A stretch of DNA of 64,000 bases, taken from contig JAGUCH010000007.1 in the NCBI GenBank assembly GCA_019096065.1, forward strand, positions 1,200,501 to 1,264,500, in the 5' to 3' direction. The position numbers were made by a program, and so were the translations under genes. Below the pieces are notes generated by a model that was not told where the DNA came from, ran no database searches, and saw nothing but the letters and a program-made list of their open reading frames with translations. Each line of letters starts with the position of its first letter. Position 1 is the first letter of the stretch. Shown in pieces: positions 35,698 to 45,535 of this stretch. Source of the stretch: Paracyclopina nana (Eukaryota > Arthropoda > Copepoda > Cyclopoida > Cyclopettidae).

Positions 35698-38600
35698 TAT
35701 ATGTCCACTATCAAAGTTTCACTTTTTAACTACTATTTGAAGGTTCACTGTTTGGTCTTCTTTTTTCTTGTCACTTGGTGACTTGAAACACTTTGTGAAT
35801 TACTGCTGATAATCACCATCATCTGACTTTTTGCACATCATAATTTGCTCTTTATCCTCTCAAATAGGAGAAGCAACAACACCTGATGACTTGTTTTTTA
35901 GCACGTGTGTGTATGCATCAACTTGATGATGACACACACCTAAGCTTGCATTTTTTGTCTTTGAAACCAAATATAAGTCTTGCAAATCTCTGATATTTGA
36001 TTGCTTCTGCTTAAACTTGCCTCGATACTGGATACATTTCCATAGGTGATTGTGTGCAAAAAGTCAGAGGACATCACTCACAACTGAGGTAGAAGAATTC
36101 TTGTTCCTCTTCATCTTGGCTGGAGCTGCTAATGAGGCTTTGTCATTGTAGCAGTGGAAGTATTCTGGCATTTACTGCAGAAAAAGGCTCACTGGAGGAT
36201 CCGTCTTCTTGTCGTTTTTTGCCCCAGTTTTCTTGGCCCGATTGTAGTAGCAGTACAGTGGCTGACTGCTGCTAAAAAAAGGGCAGCACAGTGGAAAAGG
36301 AGCCAAATACAGTCCTCCTCAATCTCGAGCAAAATGAGTCCCATCAATAATAACAGTCCTGGGGCTGCTAATAATAATCAACACACACTCAGACAACTAG
36401 GACGCAATACAGTTGATACAGCTACAACGTATTTTGTATGAGAACCACAAAAATTGCCATGAATGGAATCAGGGAGTGGAAAAGGCTTTCGTTTTTGGCA
36501 AGTGAGCAAGGTTGCTGAAGCAGACAATGTTATTGTGAAAGTAGTTGAAGAAGAGAGTTTTCTGCCGCGCGCACGTGGTGGGCAAAAGGGCGCAAAAATA
36601 AAGTGGCGCCAATCTTTGGAATGACTTTGAACGTAACGGTTTTTTCGGCGCCAGTTGAGCGTCTAGACGTCAGCTGACGCTGGTGGCGCCTAGAAAGCCG
36701 TTGTTGGGCCTTTGTCGCCCGCTTTACCCCGCTGTGCATAGCGCAGTTTGCGTCCTAGTCGTCGATTTTTTGCTCCATGCCTGCTCCATCTTCTTCTTCA
36801 GCTTGGATGCTCGGATGCTGCTGCTGCTGTAGTTGAGAAAAAGAAAAATACCAAAAGAAACCTTTTTCTTTCTCCTTTTCTTCTTGCCTGAAAATGAAAA
36901 AATTCAACTTCATTCACAGTTTTGCCATTGTTGAGGAGACAATTCGGTACACTCTGGTAGCCCTGAAATCCCTAAAGCGGTATCTCAAAAGAGAACGGTT
37001 GAAATGCACGGGTTAGCAGCCCGCTAGGGTGCTACAGGTCAAAACCTTTGCATTGGCTACTTGTTGTGTTTCAGCCAAAAGGGGAAAGTTTATGTGAGGC
37101 CATTTGTGAGCAAAGGTTGGCCAATTTTTCAGCCATCAACTCGCACAAAGTTTCAGTTGTAGAAGCTGGGATTCAATAGTTGCTGTTGAACAAAAGCTGT
37201 TTATTTGGAACAGCTAACTATCTAAGAAGAAAAACTTTTTTTACACACACTAGTAGTTCTCTCAGCACAAGTTTTCCCAACGATGAGAATTCTCCTGACT
37301 CAATCAGTAGCCTGCCATGAAGTGGTAAACAACAACAACAACCCATAAAAGTGGCACCTACTTTTAAAACTCGTCTGCGTTAACTTAAAAATGTTATCTT
37401 TAAATTTCTCATCACAGACTTTTTCATCCTTCAGATATACTTGGGTTTGGAAAGAGAATTCTTATAGATATTATTGGCTAACAAAGAAAGTAAAATACAT
37501 CTTTTGACATATTTTACATTGAAATAACATTTTTGACGATTGAGAAAATCTGTTACGAGACTTGGTTGAATTGTAAATAAAGGATTTCAGTTCTGGACAC
37601 TGAAATTGATCACTTAATGGTTGCCTATCTTCAGGAAAAGATTTTCCCGCAGCTCATTGATGAACATGGCTACATATTCGACTGCTTTCTAACATAATTA
37701 CGTCTGTCGATTTGTTGTAGTCTCAAATTGCAGTTATTCACATGGAAACATACAATATATAGGGTTTCATATGGAAATTACAGATACAAAGGCTACACTT
37801 TTTCAATGCTTTGTGACATGTGTCGCCAAAAAAAGATTATCGTAGAAGAGCAAAAACTTGACAGGTTTCTAGACTTGTTCAATAAGGTGTCTAGCAACTG
37901 ATTGCAGGAAATCCAACTTGAAATCCAATTTTTCAACCCAACAATTGCCAATGTGGGTTTTTTTGTATTCGCCAAAAAATAAGCTGGCAAAGTAAGCTTG
38001 GCTCGAAGCATCAAATATTCAGCATTATTTGTCTACTTTGTGTCGGCCACAAAAAACTGGTTCAGTTTCAGCTCAAGCAGCAAAAAAAAGGAGAAGCTAC
38101 AATAGTACAGGCATGTGCCAAGGTCGGAATGAAAAAAGCTCTCCTGCTTTCTAATTACTCTTTCAAAATGATTGCAATTTTTTGCCATCTTCAGCCGCCA
38201 CGGCAATATTCATGTTTGCCATGTTCATCTATGTAACAATGTGAGAATCTTCGCATACAGATAGTTTCACATGGAATCATCATTTTCAGTGTCCAGGACT
38301 GAAATCCTTTTTAGAGCAATGCAATCAAGTCTCGTTACATATTTTATCTATTGTCAAAAATGTCATTTGAATGTACGATACCTCAAAAGACGTATTTTGC
38401 TTTCTTTGCTGACATTTTCAGTTTAACTTCTTACAATATTATTAGCCAAAAGATTCTTTATCATTGATTTTACAATTTTGATTTGTGTGTGTTGGCAGGT
38501 GAAATCCTTGTCTCAGTTTCTTGATACAGAAATAAAGAAAATTCGGATGTTTTAAGAGCTGATGTAATCCCGAAAAATGGGGTTGGTTTGTCTGGTAGCC

Positions 38601-39957
38601 CCTTTCGTCCTCTGTAAGCCAATTTACCTTTTTTCACCCAAAGAGAGCTAGCCATTTTGACCTTAGATTGGATTCGTTTTCTGCAACTCACTCAACGACA
38701 ACTTATCTTCGCCTCTTTTAACATTCGGACAGGAAAAAGGGAAAGCTTCCATTAATTGTCATGGACCCTATTTTCTGGAACGCGAAATTCCCCCCATTTT
38801 CCCCTCATGTAGCTCGAGCCTATCTGGCTGGAATTAACCAGGTTAGCAGCTTGAAAAAGCCTTTAAAAGTAAGCTAGGAAAAATGCGAAAAATATGGGAA
38901 TTGACGTGAGCGGGACTTTTTGCTGGCTTCAGCCGCATTTTTATTGGCTGAATTTCCACAAAGGATCAAATTTCGCTAGGTTGTCATTGCACCAGCACAT
39001 GCAATTTTTTGCCATTCTTTCGCAGTAGCAATTTCCATGAAGTATCAGCATGCAAACTCAGGCCCCGCCCCCGTATCCGACAAACTTTGCCAAAAAGGCA
39101 AAAATATTCCCCTTTTTTCCACTATGTCTGCTTCTTCTAAACCTTATTTTTGACTACTTTTCTTGTTCTGGAAAAATTCCATTTTAAAGAACTTTTTGGC
39201 TGGAAGGCTGCCTATTTTTGATTTGTTGACCCGAGCGCGCGAGGTATGCATTTTCATTCTTTAACTGCTTTGTAGCATTGCCAATTGAGCTCCAATTATG
39301 TTTATTCTTAATATCAGCCATTGGATATAAGCAGCTGAATAAGAGCAAACCAGTTCTGGCGTCAGCTGACAAGCGGAGCGCCTTAGAAATTGGCGGGAAA
39401 TTCAAATCTACTTGTTTTGATCTGGTCTTACCAAGGATTGAGGTGGTGCTGCTGCTGTAAAAATGCACTAAAGTTTCGGGGTCAATTTCCAGCGGGGCAA
39501 AAAATGAAGCCTTTGTCAAGCAAGAAGACAAAGTGGAACTACCAGGAAAAGAAGGGTTCGCTGCTGCAGTGGCCAAAAAAGTGGGAAAACTTTTGCCGTC
39601 TTTGCTACGCAACCGCGTTTCGCGCCACCATTCGCCGTTGGGAGTTGGGCGGCCGCGCTTTTCGGCTGCAGCCGCGACTTTCGATATTTCTCCCGCCCTT
39701 TTTCTCCCATAATGCAACCCTTTTTTGCCAATGGACGGGAAAAAAGGTCGCCGGCCTTGTAAAACTGTCACAAAATGGCCTTCCCACTTTTTGCTGCTTC
39801 AATGCAGGAAACCTTCCTTTAAATTTCTCCGAATTTCGACGCTTATTTAAAATGGCTCTTTTTCAGCCATTTTTGCAATCCGGCATTTTCCCTAAGTTGA
39901 CTCTTTAATGGCTTTAGGCATTTAAAAGTTAATTTCACATAACTATTAGTAAATTAT
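35698..39957. other. Non-coding stretch with a GC-rich patch and an inverted repeat pair
   Basis: No supported gene. The patch at about 36540-36760 has several GGCGCC words and is a candidate promoter for the minus-strand exon at 35542-35697. Inverted copies of a ~58-bp sequence lie at about 37548-37608 and 38284-38340. The minus-strand open frame at 39184-39771 has a possible donor near 39430, but I could not build a gene on it. Confidence 0.45.
36540..36760 (-). promoter_or_regulatory. GC-rich patch, candidate promoter region
   Basis: GC and CpG are high against the surroundings. The patch contains repeated GGCGCC/TGGCGCC words and the palindrome GACGTCAGCTGACG nearby (about 36668-36681). 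It lies about 850-1050 bp upstream of the minus-strand ATG at 35697. No TATA box is evident. Confidence 0.3.
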
Positions 39958-40179
39958 GGCCCTGTTCACCTGCATTATTATCAGCAAAATAACGCGCGAT
40001 ATTATGATGAAATTTGCAAATATGTGGTATTTGTAAAATCATTTTTCAGATTTTGACTTCGGAATCGGTCTATTGGTACCAAAAGCCATCCTGCACCATT
40101 ATAAAAATTCTCAGTTTCTCAGTATTTCTCACCAACATTTTGCCATAATAACGGTCATAATAAGCAGGTGAACAGGCCC
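39958..40179. mobile_element. MITE copy 1 (GGCCCTGTTCACCTGC family)
   Basis: A ~222-bp non-coding element with terminal inverted repeats: left GGCCCTGTTCACCTGCATTA, and right end reading the reverse complement of GGGCCTGTTCACCTGCTTAT. It is about 97% identical to the copy at 41546-41767 in the same orientation. A decayed copy is at 54192-54397. It has no coding capacity, as expected for a MITE. Confidence 0.85.
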
Positions 40180-40377
40180 AATAAGCAGAATATGGAGCTG
40201 TTAATTATGTCCGACATGGATGTGTTTTTTGACCGACAGCTCGACAGATGTATTTTGCTGTAGTGCTAGATATAATCCTGCTAACTTTTTAACTATATCT
40301 TTTTAATTAAAATGGCAAAAGACTATATTTACACGCTATTTTTTAGATTAATGGCTTGGAAAAATGATGCTTTAGAA

Positions 40378-41059
40378 GGGTATACTGCCTAAAGGCACCA
40401 AGGGCAAAGGCATTATGATTAAAGGCTCCTTGATAAAAAGCGCGCTGATGAAAGGCATAATGGGCAAAGGCAACATTGGCTAAAGGCGCAAATTGTCAGT
40501 CGAAGGCACCTTTAAGCAATAAAAAGTAATGCCACTAAACCACAATTGTTCCTTGTAATTATTTGGCTACATTGATAAGTCACTCATAATGAATAGGTGG
40601 GGAAGATGCACACGTGGGATATACTGTGATATCTTTGAGGAAGATGGCCATGTAGATGGAAAAATCCCCATTTTCAAAGCATTCGCCAAGTTGCATCTAA
40701 TTCCCTATTAAGAAACTCAATTGGTTATATTCAAAGTTTGCCAGAGTCTTCAGAAGTGTTCTTACCTGCAACTGAGAGCACTTCAAATAGTGAGCTTAAG
40801 CGCAAAAATCGTGATCTTTCATAAATTGACCAATCAAATATCATTTCCCAAAAATGACGACGTAAATGCTAATTCTGCTGTCAGATTTTTAACAAAGAGA
40901 CAAATAAATTTGTGATACCATTTCTTTTAGTGCAATTTTAGTTAAGTTGCCTTTTATCAGTGTTGCTTTTGCTCGCTATGCCTTTAAGCAGCGTGCTTTT
41001 TATCAGGGAGCCTTTAATCATAGTGCCTTTGCCCCTGGTGCCTTTACCCAGTAGAGCCC
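40378..41059. mobile_element. 682-bp inverted-repeat element with TTTAGAA target duplication
   Basis: Two ~118-bp arms (40378-40495 and 40940-41059) are inverted copies of each other. Left reads GGGTATACTGCCTAAAGGCA, and the right arm's reverse complement reads GGGCTCTACTGGGTAAAGGC. Both continue into shared text such as GGGCAAAGGCA and TTAAAGGCTCC. The direct 7-bp sequence TTTAGAA borders both ends (40371-40377 and 41060-41066), a typical target site duplication. The arms are built from short repeated AAAGGC/GGGCAAAGGC words. The interior has no transposase, so this is a non-autonomous DNA transposon, possibly of fold-back type. Confidence 0.85.
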
Positions 41060-41545
41060 TTTAGAACTATTTGAAAAATAACATTTATGGCTGGAATTCC
41101 ACTTTGGTATTTGTCTTTTAAAGAAAAGCACAAAAATTACTTGATTGCTTGGAGTAAGCTTTTTTCAAGCCCAGTAGCGGCGCTAGGGGGCGCTGCTAAA
41201 ACTCGAACATCAAATATTTGCGTATGAAGCGGGTTCATAGAAGTCTCCGCTTTTTCTTGATTCTTTCGTGAATAGTCAGAGTAATAAATGGTTACATTTC
41301 AATCTTTCCATGCAGCACCATTGAAGTTGATCATGCCCGAAAAACGCAAAAAATCCAAAAATTGTGGTCAAATTACCATGCAAAAAGGTTGTCATTCCAC
41401 TCACATAAATGCAGATAGACAATTATTTAGCCATTACCGATATTTTTAAGAAGTTATTTTTCTCCCTTTTGGCAAATTTCTTGCTGTGATACAATATTTT
41501 CTGGAATTCAATTCAGAAAAAGCTCAAAATTGCAATTTAGATTTA

Positions 41546-41767
41546 GGCCCTGTTCACCTGCATTATTATCAGCAAAATAACGCGCGATATTATGATGAAA
41601 TTTGCAAATATGTGGTATTTGTAAAATCATTTTTCAGATTTTGACTTCGGAATCGGTATATTGGTACCAAAAGCCATCCTACACCAATATAAAAATTCTC
41701 AGTTTCTCAGTATTTCTCTCCAATATTTTGCCAAAATAACGGCCATAATAAGCAGGTGAACAGGCCC
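41546..41767. mobile_element. MITE copy 2 (GGCCCTGTTCACCTGC family)
   Basis: A ~222-bp copy differing from copy 1 at about seven positions. If the element is taken as TAGGCCC...GGGCCTA, the direct repeat AGATT flanks it on both sides and would be the target duplication. Confidence 0.85.
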
Positions 41768-44708
41768 TAAGATTAGATCATTACGTAATCAAGTGGTTTT
41801 AAGAGCGCCAAGCATCTAACGCCATCTGTGGCGGCTTCGACAACTAAATTGGCGCAGTGAAATTTTTATTTGCATTTTCATGTCTTTAATTTGATGAAAT
41901 AAATAGGTCATGCCATGCAGTTTACCACAGAAAAAATTGGGTTTTTCCCTCATTTTCTTGCTTGCTTTTAAAAGCAATAGATGCATATTTTTGGTGATTG
42001 TCAGGGCATATTTAAGCAAATGATTTATGTGAAAAACAAGCCAAAATTGCAAGAAAGTGCACAAGGAAAATCGATGAAAGCACCTGAAAAATAGACTTGA
42101 ATATAATTGATTTTGAGGGGGGGAAATCATGATAGATAATAGAAAAAAGCCAATTTTTGCCGTTGATGCGTGGATTTTGACGACATATTGTTTTTCTTTT
42201 TTATCCACCTGGGTCATTTACAATGGTAGGCCTCTTTTTTGCACCTGCCCACGATTATTATTCTCCCACCCACAACCACTTTCTTTGTCATTTTTTGCCC
42301 TCAAATCTACCATCATGACAAAAAAGGTTTCACCTGAAAAAGCAGCATTACTCATGCTAATTCCTTGAATTTGTATATCCATACTTATTACATCACAAGT
42401 TTAATATGAAAATCTTGATTGGAATGCTATTTTCCGCGGATTTATTTTATATACAAATTCGCCAAACCTAGCATTGATTTAAGCCCAATTTTGCATATTA
42501 GATTTGAGATTTGAAGCGGAACATTCATTTATTAAAATCACCTAACCTTGCTTAGCTTTAATAATTAAAAAATAGTAATAACTTATGTAGTTTAACTCAT
42601 GCTTGGGAACACCCTTTAAAAACCTTACAAAAGTTCAATTTTGGCCTAAGGGACAAAAATGCTAGCTAGTGATTTCATTAATGAAAAAATTAACTTTAAT
42701 ATTTTTTCTAGCCAAAATTTGCAAATTTGCAAGTCTTTTAAAAAGACCCAAGTACTGATTAAGTGCAGTTATTTATGCTTGCAAGTGCACTTGCTCCAGA
42801 ATCTCAAAGTTCAAGTTTTAAAGCAGGATGTTACAACAATACACTGAATTGGATTGTATGTTTCCTTGTTGGTGTTGTGAAGGTCGACATTTTGGTATTT
42901 TGACCATTGAGTAGAAAAGAGCGCCATTTTACCCTCTCAAGTAAACAATTGTGTGATAACTGCTCAAAAATGGGGTGGTCCATTTTTTGAGTAGTATGTT
43001 TGCCATTATTATGATGGCAGTGTTGAGTTCTTTGAAAGGTTCAGCTGTTTTAGATCAACAAGGAAGTGTCTGGTTCAAATCCTTTGCTGACCTCTTCCCA
43101 CTTTATGCATTTTCCCCACTAAGTGTTTTCGCTCTTGCCGCCAAACTGATTTTTGGCTTACCTAAAAATTACTGTAATTTATGGCCGATAATTTGTCTAT
43201 CATGACTTATAAAAGTATGATTTTCAACTTATTTGCCAATCGAATAAGTTGGCCGTAACTGACACAAATTATTTTCAAATTATTATAATTTATGGAAATA
43301 ATTTGGTGATAAATGAAATCATCACAAATTACAATAATTTGACCAATGGACAACTTACAAAACCAATTGCAATTGAATTTTTCAGTTGCTTATAAGGGAT
43401 GGTTTTAAGGTGACCAATAATTTAACAATTGACCCCAATGAATTCAGCTGCCCAAATATTCAGCTGCCAAAATAATAAATAAATTCGCCAAATCAAAGGT
43501 GGATAAAACCAAAGTTAAAAAAACTGCCTACAAAGATAAAATCATTAAAAATCACTGCAATCCAACGTTCAAGATGCAAAAAGCTTGTCTCCTGAGATTC
43601 CTGGAGCAGAATACACTCAGGTGATTGTAATTTATTTGATAAAAAGCCTGCCTGTCACCCACTTGGCTTTGGATGATGCTTTGGTATGCTTAAAAAACCC
43701 GATTTTGGAAATAGTCAACTTCAATCCAATGGTTGGGTTTTCAAGTAAGAGGATCGACCTAGCGATCGGCATGAAAGTTCAGTGTTTGGTGACCAACCCT
43801 ATCCAATCCAAGGCGCCATTCGTATCGTCTCCTATGAAGTTTCCATTTGAATATGTCTTAGCAAAGGTACATTTCAAATGAAAAAAATTAATAATCAGCT
43901 GATAATTACTTCAAAGGGACAAGCCTTCTTCTAAGAGAGCAGAAGAGGAAACAACTACTGAAAGAGATGACAAGACAGTTCTTGACTATGAGAAGCTAGA
44001 GCTGCTCCAAGCAGAGAGGGATTGTATCAAGTGTTCAAGTTTGATAATGGCAATATTACCTTATTTCAACAAAATATCAAATGCTTATTTCTCATTCAAC
44101 CTATGAATTGCATTAAATAAAACATTCTATGGTATATAGCAATATGAAAATGACTATTTTTTTCAAGCGACTGATTTTCAGCTTACAATGTTGTATAAAC
44201 AAATTATAATCAACTTTATAATTTGACATTGAGCAAAACTTATGTTTTTCTGACAACTTACATTACCGAAATTTTTCAACTTATAATTGAATTTATAAGA
44301 TGCAATAAATAGTTATTTCAGAGAAATTTTAAAAATGATCTTCAACTTACATGACCAACTTATATGTCACATATCACTATATAAAAAACTTGGCATTAAG
44401 GCTTACCAAATCCAACTTACATCCAACTTAGATCCAACTGAAGGTAAGGCGAAACACTTAGTGGGGTTGGGCTGGGCCTGGGTCATTTTGCCTAGCTGCA
44501 CTTTGCATCCTTTGAATGAGTCCCACAAATTGTGGCATAACATACCTAAATTAATTCAATTTAAAGCAACCTAAAAGTAATTCTTGAAATCACTTAGCTT
44601 TGTGCCCCTCTTCAATTTTGCCTGCTTTTAAAAGTGGACATTTTTGAGACTCTGCAAGTGCATCAACCCCACAGACTTGGATCATGGCTTCCTATGCCAA
44701 TAATTCGC
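41768..44708. other. Non-coding stretch upstream of the cuticle gene
   Basis: No supported gene. A weakly coding-like area lies at 43574-44045 (+), with frames reading MQKACLLRFLEQNT before a GTGATT site, GMKVQCLVTNPIQSKAPF, and KRAEEETTTERDDKTVLDY. I could not join these into a model. AT-rich palindromic text around ATAATTTG fills 43200-43420. Confidence 0.4.
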
Positions 44709-44746
44709 TATAAAAGGGCGCCAAGATTGGCTCAACAGCATCAGTT
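44709..44746 (+). promoter_or_regulatory. TATA box and initiator of the cuticle gene
   Basis: TATAAAAG at 44709-44716 is followed by the arthropod initiator TCAGTT at 44741-44746, whose A lies 34 bp downstream of the first T of the TATA box. The 5' UTR to the ATG at 44775 is then about 32 nt. This is a textbook focused promoter. Confidence 0.8.
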
Positions 44747-44774
44747 AATTCTGCAACATCATCTCAGCAACAAC

Positions 44775-45395
44775 ATGAAGGTGAGATAGCAATTACGATG
44801 CTTGAAAGTAAACAACGATATTTTTTTGACGGAGTAGCATGTTTGCTCCAAAACAATGAGCAATGAGAGTCGATTGCTCTCTTCCATATTTGGAGTCAGC
44901 TCTCAGTGCTGAAATCACAGCTGCAAGCCTAACACCTCTTTTCGACATTATTTGTTTCAGGTCTTTATCATCTCCGCCCTCGTCGCCGTGGCTGTGGCCG
45001 CCCCCAACAACCCCGCCCCTTATGCCCCTGCCCCTTACGGAGCTGAGCCCGCATACCCCGATGCTGCCCCCGTGTACAACTACGCCTATGCTGTTGCTGA
45101 TGACTACTCTGGTGCCAACTTCGGTGCCAACGAGGGTAGGGATGGGTATGCCACCAATGGTGAATACCACGTGGCTCTTCCTGATGGCAGGATCCAAACT
45201 GTGACCTATTCAGTGGCTGATGCTTATGGCGGTTATGTTGCTGATGTCAAATACTCCGGAGAACCCACCTATGCCCCAGCACCTGCACCTTACAAGCCCG
45301 CTCCCGCACCCTACGCACCTGCACCTGCCCCCTACCGTCCCGCACCTGCCCCCTATGCCCCCGCTCCCTACCGCCCCGCTCCCTATCATGCTTAA
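44775..45395 (+). CDS. RR-type cuticle protein, secreted, Ala/Pro/Tyr-rich tail
   Basis: Two exons (44775-44780 and 44961-45395) give 146 residues. The first exon encodes only Met-Lys, the usual arrangement for arthropod cuticular protein genes, where the first intron interrupts the signal peptide. The signal peptide is MKVFIISALVAVAVAAP. A Rebers-Riddiford-like chitin-binding core follows: NYAYAVADDYSGANFGANEG, then GYATNGEYHVALPDGR and TVTYSVADAYGGYVADVKYS, equivalent to the GxYxVxxPDGxxxxVxYxAD core. The tail is a repeat of APAPY/KPAPAPY units. It would be laid down in the exoskeleton, where the RR domain binds chitin. Its focused TATA promoter and AATAAA signal lie close by. It is transcribed convergently with the globin gene, whose stop is only about 140 bp away. 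Confidence 0.93.
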
Positions 45396-45437
45396 GCCAA
45401 TAATGTTGTGATATTTATTATTCCTATTTTGAAGCTT

Positions 45438-45443
45438 AATAAA
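45438..45443 (+). terminator. Poly(A) signal of the cuticle gene
   Basis: AATAAA lies 43 nt after the cuticle stop codon and before the convergent globin stop at 45536. Confidence 0.7.
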
Positions 45444-45535
45444 TAAGATTTTTGGAGCTGAAGACTTTCAAACTGTCAGGTGTAAGTAATAGTATATTTT
45501 TCAGATCACATGAAAAAAAAGGAGCCTGGCCAGCA

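Noticed and set aside
39184-39771. Minus-strand open frame of 195 codons
   Set aside because: Begins at a non-ATG codon, has mixed composition and no clear acceptor. One donor-like site near 39430 is not enough to call an exon.
43574-44045. Possible small plus-strand gene (MQKACLLRFLEQNT..., KRAEEETTTERDD...)
   Set aside because: Fragments look weakly coding, but donors and acceptors could not be joined in phase and no family is recognised. RNA evidence would be needed.
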